DNA of 64,000 nt from Massilia sp. KIM (GCF_002007115.1 NZ_MVAD01000001.1:620001-684000), one strand, 5' to 3'. Shown: positions 9,524 through 19,158, numbered from the stretch's first letter. The notes: generated from the sequence alone by a model not told the origin. Numbers and translations: made by a program.

Positions 9524-11775
9524 CAATACTCCCTGGTAATCGTGAAGCCTATCGTTCGCGGTATGATCACGCCAGTGTTGACCGCACCGCCAGGTGCAAT
9601 AAAATTGCCATTCGCGGTTCGTGCGGAAGTCGAGATCTTGCCATCGCCATTTCCTAGGTTTTTCCCAAACACTTCGACCGTCCACGCACCAACTTCCACA
9701 CCTGCATGAGCGTCGACCACATTGTAGGAGGGAATCTCTCGCTGACGTCCATTTGTACTTCGATAGTCGGCGTCAAATGCGCCATGCTGTCCTGATACTC
9801 GCCTAAGTGAAGCCCCTGCGAATGCCGGCGTTGTGTCTCCAATGGCCCAACGGTAGTCTGCCATTAGTGATGCCGTGTATTTTGGCGAGAAGGGGAGGCG
9901 GTCGCCTTTTACGCCGCCCACTACAAGTGGAGTATTGCCGTCAAGTCGCGCCTTGTTCCATGCACCGTTGGCCGACAATCGCAGACCCCGCAATGGCCGA
10001 TAGCCAGCCGTGATTTCCAAGCCATCCGCAGTCGCGCCTGTGCCATTAGTATTTACTCCAAAGCCGTTAACCACGGCCAGCAACTGAATGTCTTTCCACT
10101 TGATATGGTAGGCCGATAGATCGACTGACAAACTGCCGTCGGCACTCTGAGTCTTGAGGCCTGCCTCGTAGCTCATTACGCTATCTGAAGCATAGGTTGC
10201 TGGAGTGCCTACTGGCGCGCTTGGCGGCAGTACATTGGGGCCACCAGGACGGAAGCCTTTGGCGGCGCGTGCATAGACCGCGCTACGAGGACCCAATTTT
10301 CGCTTTAGCGCTACCGCGTAGGTAAAAACACCTTCCGAAGAGTCGGCGTTTGAGTCAGCTATACCACCGGCCAGGATACCGTCCGTAAGTTGGCGAGCGT
10401 CTTGTTCATTGCGACTGTAGCGGCCACCGACGTCGAGGTCGTAGTCTTGACCAAGATGCAGCGTCGCGTTTCCGAATACCGCGAGCTCCCGGTAAGTCGA
10501 GCCAAGGCGCAAATCTGCTAGCAACGGAAGGCTTCCGATGGGCGTTAATGTACCTTGAGCTACTGGATGATAGCGTTGGGTTAGTTCGGCATCTTCGTTG
10601 GTGTAGTACAAGCCCGTTAACCAGTCTACAGCCCCGCCGCTATTAGAACTCAGACGTAGCTCTTGCGTAAATTTCTCAAGCTCAAGTTCCTGTCCAAGGA
10701 ACATGTCGTTTGGAACACCAAACACGTTCTGAACTACACTACTCAAGTTATAGCTTACGTCTTCTCGAGCGTACTGCTTTTGAGTGGCGTAGCTAGTGGA
10801 GGAGGTCAGAGTGATTGCACCAAGGTTCCAGTTAGCTGTGCCGTTGGAAACACGATAATGAATGTCGCGCCTACTCGGCACAAACTGTGAAAAACTCGGA
10901 CGACCGTACAGGGTCTTCAGAGTGTTCGAGTCACTTTCGACCGAAGTCGGACCGTCAGTTGAGATGTTCTGCGCCAGAGTCGACAGGCGCAAGTTAAAAT
11001 CAGCACTTGGCTTATACAAAAGCGAGGCGCGCCCCCCGTAATTTCGAGCCTCGTTAATATTTGACGCACGGTCCGATCCCTCGGTCCCGATCGAGTCGAT
11101 GAAGCCCGGCTGCCTCAGGTAGGATCCAGAGATCCGTAAGGCCAAGGTGTCGCTAACTGGCGTGTTGACTACCAGGTTTGAGCGCCAGCCAGTGCCGCCA
11201 CCGTCGACCGTGGCCGCGCCCACACGAGCGCGCAGGGAGAACTCGCTCAGCTCTGGTGCGTTGGTCACGAATTTTACAAGGCCACCTAGCGAGCTAGCAC
11301 CATACAGTGCTCCTTGTGGTCCACGTAAGACTTCGATGCGGGCCAGGTCGAAGGTGTCGAAGTCGCCTGCTAGTGTAGCGCCATTAGCCAAGCCGCTACT
11401 GGAGCCGAATGGGGTCTCGTCGAGGTAAACCGCTACCGTCGAGGCCACTCCGCCGGTGTCTAGCCCGCGTAATACCAGACGTCCTTCTCCTGGCGTGCTT
11501 TGGACTATGTTTAGACTTGGAACCAGCTTGAGGTAGTCGGCAAAGCCTGTGGTCTGTTGTTTTTCCAGGACGTCACCTCCAACTACCGACATCGATTGGG
11601 GCACATCGACTGCTGTCTGGGCACGTTTCTGCGCGGTGACGACCACCTGCTGCACATCTTCGCGCGTGGTTTCCTGCCCGCTTGCCCACGCGGCGGATAC
11701 CGCCAGAGCCATTGTGCTCATCGCGATCGAAGTAATGCTGATCCGAGTGATCGACCTAGGCAGTTGCGTTTTCAT
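9523..11775 (-). CDS. TonB-dependent outer-membrane receptor (peptide operon)
   Basis: Outer-membrane active-transport receptor of 750 aa. A signal peptide (about 1-32) is followed by a TonB-box-like VQQVVVTA, a plug domain (RLVLRGLDTGG, VLRGPQGALYGASSLGG) and a long beta-barrel that ends in an aromatic residue (FTITREY), as usual for barrel insertion by Bam. The ligand cannot be read from sequence; because the gene sits between a POT peptide permease and dgcN, small peptides or muropeptide fragments with D-amino acids are the likely cargo. The ribosome site AGGAGA precedes the ATG at 11775. It is 33 nt downstream of the permease gene and ends overlapping dgcN by one base. Confidence 0.88.
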   Translation of the reverse strand: MKTQLPRSITRISITSIAMSTMALAVSAAWASGQETTREDVQQVVVTAQKRAQTAVDVPQSMSVVGGDVLEKQQTTGFADYLKLVPSLNIVQSTPGEGRLVLRGLDTGGVASTVAVYLDETPFGSSSGLANGATLAGDFDTFDLARIEVLRGPQGALYGASSLGGLVKFVTNAPELSEFSLRARVGAATVDGGGTGWRSNLVVNTPVSDTLALRISGSYLRQPGFIDSIGTEGSDRASNINEARNYGGRASLLYKPSADFNLRLSTLAQNISTDGPTSVESDSNTLKTLYGRPSFSQFVPSRRDIHYRVSNGTANWNLGAITLTSSTSYATQKQYAREDVSYNLSSVVQNVFGVPNDMFLGQELELEKFTQELRLSSNSGGAVDWLTGLYYTNEDAELTQRYHPVAQGTLTPIGSLPLLADLRLGSTYRELAVFGNATLHLGQDYDLDVGGRYSRNEQDARQLTDGILAGGIADSNADSSEGVFTYAVALKRKLGPRSAVYARAAKGFRPGGPNVLPPSAPVGTPATYASDSVMSYEAGLKTQSADGSLSVDLSAYHIKWKDIQLLAVVNGFGVNTNGTGATADGLEITAGYRPLRGLRLSANGAWNKARLDGNTPLVVGGVKGDRLPFSPKYTASLMADYRWAIGDTTPAFAGASLRRVSGQHGAFDADYRSTNGRQREIPSYNVVDAHAGVEVGAWTVEVFGKNLGNGDGKISTSARTANGNFIAPGGAVNTGVIIPRTIGFTITREY

Positions 11776-11808
11776 TTAAGTCTCCTGTTTGTTGTCGTTG
11801 TTCGTGCT

Positions 11809-13092
11809 TCATGCTTTCGCGTTACTTTGAACACTGGCGGAAAAACGGTCGTGGTGCATTTTGCTGTTGAGGCGCCAAAGCAGGGCCGCAGCAAGTGCCG
11901 CAAGGAGGGCCAGCAACGCAAAAAATGTACTCGGCGCTACGTGGCTCCAGAGGCTGCCTACGATGCCCGCCGAAAGGCTGCCAGCAAAAGTGACTAGAAA
12001 CCATGCCGCAACCGTGGTGCTGCCAAGGTGACGCGGCGCCAACCTAGCAAACAAGCCCAAGCCTGTCGGGAGGATGAAGAGTTCGCCAAACGTAAGCACC
12101 AGGAAGAAAAGCGCTAGCCAGAACCAACTAGTAAGTGCTCCGCTCGCGTTCCAGCTCGACGCAGCAAGCAGTAGGTAAGCGGCGCTGACAATTAGAGCGC
12201 CGCAGGCCATGCGTCGCACTGGAGCCTGAGTCTGGCCTGTGGCGGCACGCCGATGCCAGTACGCCAGCAGCGGTGGCGTGATAAGCATCACAAACAGCGG
12301 ATTAAGTGATTGGAACCAAGTCATCGGGATCGGGAAGTCACCCGCATATCGGTCGACACCGCTGTCCGCCCACAAAGCTACTGTGTTACCGACCTGCTCA
12401 TATGCGGCCCGAAATACTGTTACTGCGATTCCGATACCGACGAGGACTGTTATCGTTTCGCGCGCCATGCTGCTTGAAAATGGAGCATCCGCGCTCTGTT
12501 GACGTGATTGATCAGGTGGCAAGTAACGCTGACCAGCGACGTAAATAACAAGACCCGCCAGCATTCCCATGCCAGCAAGGCCAAAGCCATAATGCCATCC
12601 ATACAACTCGCCAACGGTACCGCATGCTAGAGGCGCTAAGAAGCCGCCAATATTAATACCTACGTAGTAGACGTTAAAGGCCCAGCTACGGCGAGCATCG
12701 CCACATGAGTAGAGGTCACCCACTTGACTGGGTAACGACGGCAGGAAGAGCCCGTTGCCGAGGGCGATTGTGGCTAGCGCGAAGTAGAACCATGCTTCAA
12801 AGGCCATCATGAAGTGGCCGATTGCCATGATCGAAGCACCAATGACGATCGCGCGCCGCTTACCTAACCAGCGGTCGGCTAGCACTCCGCCGAGAATCGG
12901 CGTGAAATAGGCACATGCCGTATAGGCACCGTAGACGAATGAGGAGTGGGCCTGATCTAGGAGTAACTGCTTCGTCATGTAATACACGAGTAGGGCCCGC
13001 ATACCGTAGTACGAAAACTGTTCCCACATATTTGTCAGAAACAGCACGGTAAGGCCGCGTGGATGCCCAAACCAGGTAGCGCGCGCTTTCAT
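11809..13092 (-). CDS. POT/PTR2-family proton-coupled oligopeptide transporter
   Basis: Inner-membrane permease of 427 aa with about 12 hydrophobic helices. It belongs to the proton-dependent oligopeptide (POT) branch of the major facilitator superfamily: the helix-1 motif WEQFSYYGMRALL is the POT ExxERFxYYG signature in modified form (Q replaces the usual first-helix arginine region), and FNVYYVGINIGGF on helix 5 is also typical. It would carry di- and tripeptides released in the periplasm into the cytoplasm. The ATG at 13092 overlaps the dgcA stop by 4 nt (ATGA), so it is preferred over a start six codons upstream. At 427 aa it is somewhat short for the family. Confidence 0.82.
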   Translation of the reverse strand: MKARATWFGHPRGLTVLFLTNMWEQFSYYGMRALLVYYMTKQLLLDQAHSSFVYGAYTACAYFTPILGGVLADRWLGKRRAIVIGASIMAIGHFMMAFEAWFYFALATIALGNGLFLPSLPSQVGDLYSCGDARRSWAFNVYYVGINIGGFLAPLACGTVGELYGWHYGFGLAGMGMLAGLVIYVAGQRYLPPDQSRQQSADAPFSSSMARETITVLVGIGIAVTVFRAAYEQVGNTVALWADSGVDRYAGDFPIPMTWFQSLNPLFVMLITPPLLAYWHRRAATGQTQAPVRRMACGALIVSAAYLLLAASSWNASGALTSWFWLALFFLVLTFGELFILPTGLGLFARLAPRHLGSTTVAAWFLVTFAGSLSAGIVGSLWSHVAPSTFFALLALLAALAAALLWRLNSKMHHDRFSASVQSNAKA

Positions 13093-14090
13093 GTGGAAGC
13101 TCCACCCCAAACTTCAGCTCCCGCCCAAATCTTGCCGCCAGAGTAAGCGACACCGGGATGGCGATCGCGAGCGAGAAATATTGGGCCATCAAGATCGACT
13201 ACATCGCATTCCTGACCTAGCACGAAGCTCGGGGCCATGGCCAAACTCGAGCCTCCCATGTTTCCGACCATGACTTGTAAACCGAGGCGTCGTGCCTCCT
13301 GCGCCATCATCAGACCCTCGGTCAGCCCGCCACATTTGTCGAGTTTGATGTTTATGACGTCGAATCGGCCTACGGCTCCCTCTACATCATCGAGCGATAG
13401 GATACTTTCGTCACCGGCAATCGGAATCGGCGAGCGCAAACCGTCGAGGTCGGCCTCGCGGCCGCGCGCCAGGGGTTGCTCTAGCAAAGCAACCCGCTGT
13501 GCCTGCAGGCCGGCGATTAGCGCATCAAGTTCCTTTTCCTGGAAGCCTTGGTTGCCGTCTACTCCGATCCAGACGTCAGGACGTGCGGCGCGTACGGCTT
13601 CCACACGGGCAAGGTCGAGGTCTAGTTCGCCAGTTAACTTGATCTTGATGTTGCTGGCTTGGGTGTAACAACGCGCGGTCTCGCCCATGGCGCCCGGTTC
13701 GTCCGCACCGATGGTAAAAGTGGTACGTAGCGGCCGTGGCGCACTCTTGCCAGCCAGTCGCCACACCGGGATCCCAATTCGCGCGGCTTCCAGCTCCCAT
13801 AATGCGCAGTCGACGGCATTTCGAGCGCCTCCTGGCGGCAGCATATGGCGCAGCTCTTCACGACTCGGATACTCGGCGATCAACGTAACGGCGTTGTCCA
13901 ATACCTTGAGCATAGCGGAAGCATTGTCGCCTAGGTAGTAGACGCCTCCGCCTTCGCCGCGCCCTCGGTACTCACCATCGCTTAAAGTGACCAAAACGAC
14001 TTCGAAGGCATCGAACACATAGCCAGAGATGCGGAAGGGCTTCTGGAGGGGCAGCTTTTCGGCTTTAACGGTAACTTTAAGGCGTGCCAT
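13089..14090 (-). CDS. dgcA: N-acetyl-D-glutamate racemase DgcA (enolase superfamily)
   Basis: Enolase-superfamily enzyme of 333 aa, in the dipeptide epimerase / muconate-lactonising subgroup. Catalytic residues are readable: KxK lysines K149 and K151 in NIKIKLTG, metal ligands D178 (GVDGNQG), E204 (LLEQPL) and D227 (AGDES), and the opposite-face lysine K249 in INIKLDKCGG. Alone it could be an L-Ala-D/L-Glu dipeptide epimerase; together with dgcN in one operon an N-acetyl-D-Glu racemase is more likely. Either activity handles D-glutamate. The ATG at 14090 overlaps the stop of the preceding serine hydrolase (TAATG), and the upstream extension lies inside that gene. It overlaps the permease by 4 nt. 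Confidence 0.8.
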   Translation of the reverse strand: MARLKVTVKAEKLPLQKPFRISGYVFDAFEVVLVTLSDGEYRGRGEGGGVYYLGDNASAMLKVLDNAVTLIAEYPSREELRHMLPPGGARNAVDCALWELEAARIGIPVWRLAGKSAPRPLRTTFTIGADEPGAMGETARCYTQASNIKIKLTGELDLDLARVEAVRAARPDVWIGVDGNQGFQEKELDALIAGLQAQRVALLEQPLARGREADLDGLRSPIPIAGDESILSLDDVEGAVGRFDVINIKLDKCGGLTEGLMMAQEARRLGLQVMVGNMGGSSLAMAPSFVLGQECDVVDLDGPIFLARDRHPGVAYSGGKIWAGAEVWGGAST

Positions 14091-16144
14091 TAGTAGCTCA
14101 CCGACATGGAAAACAAGTTGAAAGCTGCTAAAAGGTACGTAAGCAGTAGCGTTGCGGCGAGAAAAAGTACGCTCCAAATCTTGCGCGTATAACCTTGCCC
14201 ATGCTTAAAAGCAAGCTGCAGGTTACGCGTACTAGCCACCAGCCCTGTGAGGAATGTGATCAAGCCCCCGATTTGCAGAATCCACATCCACGAGTCAAGC
14301 ACGTCGGTGGCATTATCTAAAGTTGCCTCGAGACTCGCAACGATGCCTCCCCAGCCAGCCAGTACAACGAGGCAGGCAATAGCACTCAACTGAACTGCGA
14401 GCGCAACTTTCCGCGCGTGACCTTGCAAGTGGTGCGCTAGCCTGTGGCGCCGTCGAACAATCCAGCCTACAGGCATGCTCAGAGCAGTTAGCAACATCAC
14501 TACAATACTGGCGCCTCCGATGGGCAGTATCCAGGCGCTGTTCCTTAATGCTGGCACACGATCAAAGACCATGAACGGTGACATGAAGTCCATACTCCAG
14601 CGAACCACCCGGTCACCGACAACCTTGGCTGCAATGCGATCTTCGCCATTGCGGTCGCGCCAAATAAAAGGAGCGATTTCCACCCATTCGCGCGGACGCT
14701 GATTGGGGCCGAGCAGGGCCGGAATGAGCAATTCACCCTTATCATTGAGTTGGACTTTCACTTGACCAAACAGATTGAACAAAGAGAAGAAGCTGGACTC
14801 GGAACGTCGACTGCTTTCCCAAGTTCCGACCATCATTTGAGCGTGCCGCTTTGCTTGTGATTCTTCGACTTGGCCGTCATTTGGCGCGGTATCTGGAAAA
14901 TACCGATCAGCGAAATCGTGGAAAATTGCATTGCGAAGAGTGTTCGAAGCGTCTTCCCGTCCTCCACTATTTACGGACAGGTAAAGACCTACGCCTTCGT
15001 TCATAAAGAGGTGTAGCGCAGTGTGGAATGCTTCGGTGTCGCCAAGGTGAGCGATTACCTTACGGCCATTGACATTTGTGTCGAAAAATCCAAGCTGCAT
15101 TCGGTTGAGCGGCGGCAGCAGAGAGGCCGGGTTCACTTTCTCTAGCGAACTGTCGTGCATTAGAGCGGTCGTTTCGGTGGATAAGATGCGTCGACCATTG
15201 AATTCGCCGCCCTGGAGGTGAGCGATCATGAAATTTGCCATGTCCACGCCACTGGCGGACATGGCTCCTGCTGGCGCTGGGTTGACGATTTCAAAACCTA
15301 GGGATGGCTGGCCGGGCTTCGCGTAGCCCTTGGCCATCAAGGGAGCTAACCCGGCAGGCAGCGGTTGGCGGAAGGTTGCAGTGCGCATTTCGAGAGGTGC
15401 AAATATGCGCTGCTCGACGTAATCGTCGAAGCTTATGCCAGAAATGCGTTCAACCACGTATCCGGCAAGTGCTGTTGCATAATTTGAGTATGCGGGCGTA
15501 GTGCCAGAGTCGAAAATGCGCTCCGGAACGCGCTTCTTCATCAAGCGGCTAAGTGGGATGAAATTCGATTTGTCATAGACAAGAAGGTACTTTGCCGACT
15601 CTTCGAAACCTGCTGTATGCATCATCATCTCGCGCATGGTAACGGGCTTGCCGGCACGTGGCGGAATCTTAAAGTCGAGATAGCGGTTTATGTCAGCGTC
15701 AAGGTCCAGTCTGCCTTGTTCGACCAATTGCATTACAGCAGTCCACGTGACAAGCTTCGACACCGAGCCTGGACGGAACAAGGTACGTTTGCCGTCTACC
15801 GGAAGTGCTTTTTCCACGTCGGCATAACCAAAGCCTCGCACGGTAAGGATTGCACCGTCCTTTACCACAACCACAACAGCCCCAGGTATGTCACTAGTGT
15901 TAAGCGCAAAAGGCAAATAGCCGTCCAGCCAAGAGTCAACATCGGCCTTGTCAAGGGGCGATGCCTCCCCTGTCTTACTAGAAAAAGCGGATGTCTGCGT
16001 ACCTTTGCTTGGTGTGTTGACCGAAGGAGTATCCGTGGCGAGGGTAGGAGGTGGTATGGTGGAAGCTTGGTCTACCTGTGGGCGCCCCATGGCGGTGCCT
16101 CCTAGGCATAGTGTAATCAACAACAACGTTTTCAAAATACTCAT
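14090..16144 (-). CDS. S12 serine hydrolase with C-terminal four-helix membrane domain
   Basis: First gene of the seven-gene operon; 684 aa. A signal peptide (about 1-20) is followed by an S12 penicillin-binding-protein/beta-lactamase-like domain with SxxK in PGSVSKLVTW, YxN in PAYSNYATAL and HLGDTEAF as the third box. The last ~170 residues contain four hydrophobic helices (starting around SAWILPIGGASIVV and ending FNLFSMSVSY), so the catalytic domain should be held at the outer face of the inner membrane. The start is the ATG at 16144 with GGTGGAG upstream; the longer frame would run into the operator. Substrate is probably a D-residue-containing peptide, by context; a peptidoglycan-trimming role is the alternative. 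Confidence 0.82.
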   Translation of the reverse strand: MSILKTLLLITLCLGGTAMGRPQVDQASTIPPPTLATDTPSVNTPSKGTQTSAFSSKTGEASPLDKADVDSWLDGYLPFALNTSDIPGAVVVVVKDGAILTVRGFGYADVEKALPVDGKRTLFRPGSVSKLVTWTAVMQLVEQGRLDLDADINRYLDFKIPPRAGKPVTMREMMMHTAGFEESAKYLLVYDKSNFIPLSRLMKKRVPERIFDSGTTPAYSNYATALAGYVVERISGISFDDYVEQRIFAPLEMRTATFRQPLPAGLAPLMAKGYAKPGQPSLGFEIVNPAPAGAMSASGVDMANFMIAHLQGGEFNGRRILSTETTALMHDSSLEKVNPASLLPPLNRMQLGFFDTNVNGRKVIAHLGDTEAFHTALHLFMNEGVGLYLSVNSGGREDASNTLRNAIFHDFADRYFPDTAPNDGQVEESQAKRHAQMMVGTWESSRRSESSFFSLFNLFGQVKVQLNDKGELLIPALLGPNQRPREWVEIAPFIWRDRNGEDRIAAKVVGDRVVRWSMDFMSPFMVFDRVPALRNSAWILPIGGASIVVMLLTALSMPVGWIVRRRHRLAHHLQGHARKVALAVQLSAIACLVVLAGWGGIVASLEATLDNATDVLDSWMWILQIGGLITFLTGLVASTRNLQLAFKHGQGYTRKIWSVLFLAATLLLTYLLAAFNLFSMSVSY

Positions 16145-16201
16145 CGTGTCTCCACCTGTAGATTGCGGTCGATGGGTTGAGCCGATAGAATCAACTCTCG
16201 A

Positions 16202-16250
16202 TCCGAACAATTTTCTCTGTTTGGAGAAATATCGTCCTGTTCGGAGAATT
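16202..16250. promoter_or_regulatory. three half-site operator between divergent promoters
   Basis: Three copies of one 8-base half-site lie in the gap between the operon and the regulator: TCCGAACA at 16202-16209 (inverted), TGTTTGGA at 16218-16225 and TGTTCGGA at 16238-16245. The two direct copies belong to the longer repeats CTGTTTGGAGAAAT and CTGTTCGGAGAATT, spaced exactly 20 bp apart, two turns of the helix. The first and third copies are exact reverse complements. This is the expected place for binding by the adjacent Xre-cupin regulator. Confidence 0.7.
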
Positions 16251-16261
16251 TGTCAACGATC

Positions 16262-16903
16262 ATGTATATATCATCTGAAGCCCCAACTTTGGGCGCGTTG
16301 CTCCGTGGCTTGCGTAGTCGACAAGGCTGGACTCTAAAAGAAATGAGTGTGAAAAGCGGCATTCCTGTGTCGACGCTGTCAAAGGTCGAGCATGGTCAGC
16401 TTACGCTGACCTATGACAAGCTTTATCAACTTAGCCAGAGACTTGGCATGCGCATGTCGGAACTGTTCGCGGAAGAGGAAAGTGACGCCGAGCCTGTCGT
16501 GACCGCGAGACGCAGCCTAGGGAATTTGGCTACAGCAGTCCGGGTTGAAACGCCTAACTACGACTACTACTATCTATGTGCCGAGTTGCGCAGGAAGCGC
16601 ATGATTCCAGTTCTTGCGCGTATTCGTGCAAATACAGTCAAGGAGTTTGGGCAACTCGTGCACCACTCGGGCGAAGAATTCGCCTTTGTACTCAAGGGTT
16701 CGGTGGCACTGCATACAGAGTTTTACGATCCAGTTACCCTGCATGCAGGAGAGTCCGTGTACTTTGACTCGAGCATGGGGCACGCCTATCTTGTACCGGA
16801 GGGGTGCGAAGAGGCGGAACTCCTGAGTGTCATGGCAGGTGGAAACGAGGAAGAAGTGCAGACTGCACTTGGTTCTCATGCGCGTGAGAAAGCACAGCTA
16901 TAA
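16262..16903 (+). CDS. Xre-cupin transcriptional regulator of the peptide operon
   Basis: Regulator of 213 aa with an N-terminal Xre helix-turn-helix (GALLRGLRSRQGWTLKEMS ... GIPVSTLSKVEHGQ) and a C-terminal cupin_2 domain (EEFAFVLKGSVALHTE, HAGESVYFDSSMGHAY). Cupin-Xre regulators usually sense a small metabolite through the cupin barrel. It is transcribed away from the seven-gene operon, and the gap between them holds the half-site array, so it very likely controls that operon and itself. The first ATG is at 16262; a TTG four codons upstream would place the start inside the third half-site and has GGAG only three bases before it, so the exact start is unsure. Confidence 0.85.
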   Translation: MYISSEAPTLGALLRGLRSRQGWTLKEMSVKSGIPVSTLSKVEHGQLTLTYDKLYQLSQRLGMRMSELFAEEESDAEPVVTARRSLGNLATAVRVETPNYDYYYLCAELRRKRMIPVLARIRANTVKEFGQLVHHSGEEFAFVLKGSVALHTEFYDPVTLHAGESVYFDSSMGHAYLVPEGCEEAELLSVMAGGNEEEVQTALGSHAREKAQL

Positions 16904-17726
16904 CTCACATCCTGCGTTGCACGTGTTAGCCATGAGTTCGCTGACTTGCCGTCTAAAGGCCACGTGCCTCCCAAGTACCGAAACGGACCTGTGCCTCCCA
17001 AGTACCTCAACGGCTCTAGTTGGCGCTTTGATGGTGATCTCTTACTCAAACGCCAGCATACCTCTACCAGCATTCGGCGGCAGGTGTTTCAGCATGCAAC
17101 AGAGTTTGGTTGCATACGTCACTGTGCGCGCTCAGCATCAAGTAGTCTGTTAGTTTAGCGTCATTTCCAAATTGACTGGTTTGCAGCTGACAACTGCACT
17201 TAGCACCGATGCACCTCTGCGCGCACATACTCGCTTGCTCGATATAGATGTGTTTTGAGACTGAGCTTTCAGAACTAGGAAGCATCAGCCGTCCGGTAAA
17301 GCCTCAGACTAGGGGCCATTGTTGTTGGTATGTTCCAACCGCAGCCGGGTAGGAAGGCAAGCCGGAGTTCTTACGAATTCCTTTGTAAAGTAATCATATC
17401 TGCAACGTCTAAGCACTCACGTCGCCTTTTAATGATATCGCTACTAAGCTGCCATCCGTAAGCAACCATCATGTCGACGCGCGGACGGTAACGTAGACGC
17501 TCTTGCATCTAAACAGACGATCATGTGCTTCTACCACTAGAAGGCACGCTCAACTAGTTGCCCAATGCCAACGAAACGAACAATCCGTCAGTAAATCTGT
17601 TGAATTTGAGCAATTTTGCTGGATGCGGGCCATCCATTGCTTTACTATGCCTCATAGTGGCCATGTGGAAATTTAAGTTTCTTAGATAGCATGTGGTCAG
17701 TGTTCTGCCACGCTCCGGATACAGTT
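16904..17726. other. non-coding stretch before diguanylate cyclase
   Basis: About 820 bases without a convincing gene. The only notable structure is a two-unit 27-bp tandem repeat at 16964-17017, listed separately. Codon-like order is absent and no RNA gene or terminator was identified. Confidence 0.4.
16964..17017. repeat. 27-bp tandem repeat, two units
   Basis: Two adjacent 27-base units begin with the identical 16-mer GTGCCTCCCAAGTACC (16964 and 16991) and differ at about four positions afterwards. If translated in the plus frame they give VPPKYRNGP and VPPKYLNGS. The surrounding frame is short and has no ribosome site, so this may be a remnant of a decayed gene. Confidence 0.6.
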
Positions 17727-18923
17727 ATGAACATTGATGAAACAACACTTGGAATTGTCCTGGGCTTGGCGTCAATCATGGCAAGCATAATCTTCGCTTT
17801 GTTGCACATAGCTGATACAAGAATTCCAGGTATTAGGTATTGGGCAGTATCTGCGTTATTGATCGGTTGTGCACTTGCATTAGATGCCTCTCCATTCGGG
17901 ACGACGTCGAAAATTGCCGACTTCTTGCTTGATGTTCCTTTAGTCATTGGTCAAGTCTTATTCGCGGCAGGCGTTGCGAATTTTGTACGGCGGAGCTTCG
18001 CCCGTTTTTTCTTGCCCTTGATCGTATTAGTCATATTGGCATCTACTTTTGTATTCACATGGGTTTTGCCAAACAATTTAGCGAGAGGAGCAATACTCTC
18101 AATTGTTTATGGGGTGGTTTGCGTATGGGCGGCTTGGCTACTGTTTCGTTATCGAGAGCCGCCAGCTCCCTATGCTTATGTAATAGCAGCCATCATTGCC
18201 ATGGCTCAAGCGGCCGCAGCGCTTGTTCAGGCAATGCTTCTCATCACTATACAAAACAACATAGAGTTTACGTTAGCAAAGGAAATTGCCGGAGCTTTAG
18301 CTATTTTTGCAGGTGCTATCTCTAGCGTTGTCCTTGGAAATTGGATCTTATTCCTTTTGATTATGCTTCGTCTAGTTAATGAGGCAAATGCTCGTGCAGA
18401 GCGGGATACGCTAACCGGCTTATATAACAGAAGGGGACTTCGCTCTCATATTGATAGGCTTAAGAAACTTGCGACGGCACCGCAAACCATAACAGTCATG
18501 CTCTTGGATATCGACTACTTCAAAAAGATAAATGACCAGAATGGTCATGACTTTGGCGACAAGATCCTAATAGTGATGGGGCGCGTCTTACAGGACTTCG
18601 CTTGCTCGAACGTTGTTCCATGCCGTTGGGGAGGGGAGGAGTTCTGTATTGTAATTAATGACTTTTCCGAGCAGGCGATTCGGCCCTTAGCCGAAAATAT
18701 TCGAAGCGAATTCCAGAAGCAGACAAGTGAAGCCTTTTCAAATAAATCTTGGGCCACTACTAGCATTGGCGTGGCTACTTCCAAAATTCAAAAGGATATC
18801 GAGTTCTCAAGAATTGTATCGGAAGCTGACGTTCAGTTATATCAAGCAAAGACCTCGGGGAGAAATCGCGTTTGCGGTCCTAAGGGGCCGGCATTCGATT
18901 CAATGCATGAATTTACAATATAG
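17727..18923 (+). CDS. membrane diguanylate cyclase (GGDEF)
   Basis: Makes the second messenger c-di-GMP from two GTP. The 398-aa protein has about seven hydrophobic helices in the first 220 residues (no named sensor family recognised) and a C-terminal GGDEF domain: DTLTGLYNRRG, LLDIDYFKKINDQNGHDFGD and the active-site loop RWGGEEF, so it should be catalytically active. The RxxD inhibitory site normally found just before the loop is absent (CSNV), suggesting no product inhibition. I use the ATG at 17727; an in-frame ATG 12 codons earlier has no better ribosome site. The gene stands alone. Confidence 0.85.
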   Translation: MNIDETTLGIVLGLASIMASIIFALLHIADTRIPGIRYWAVSALLIGCALALDASPFGTTSKIADFLLDVPLVIGQVLFAAGVANFVRRSFARFFLPLIVLVILASTFVFTWVLPNNLARGAILSIVYGVVCVWAAWLLFRYREPPAPYAYVIAAIIAMAQAAAALVQAMLLITIQNNIEFTLAKEIAGALAIFAGAISSVVLGNWILFLLIMLRLVNEANARAERDTLTGLYNRRGLRSHIDRLKKLATAPQTITVMLLDIDYFKKINDQNGHDFGDKILIVMGRVLQDFACSNVVPCRWGGEEFCIVINDFSEQAIRPLAENIRSEFQKQTSEAFSNKSWATTSIGVATSKIQKDIEFSRIVSEADVQLYQAKTSGRNRVCGPKGPAFDSMHEFTI

Positions 18924-19158
18924 ATTCGTTCTCTAAATCAAGCGCATTGATTGCGGGGATAAGTGCCGACCGCTTAAGAATAGGCTTGCTCGTATATGGC
19001 GAGCTTAAAATTATAACGAGCTTCCATTTAACTGAGCGAGGCCCGCTTGGCGGGACAAGTTAGTGTCTTTTGCCAACACGTTTTTAATCCCCCCCTCTAT
19101 CCAACCAGTAGGCACATAGTTTCGCGGCAACTCTGCGGTAGCCGTGCTTGACTAGCTG

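Noticed and set aside
16946..17158. 70-aa frame containing the VPPKYxNG repeats as an H-NS-like gene
   Set aside because: The resemblance to the H-NS C-terminus is superficial, and the frame has no ribosome site; kept only as a tandem repeat.
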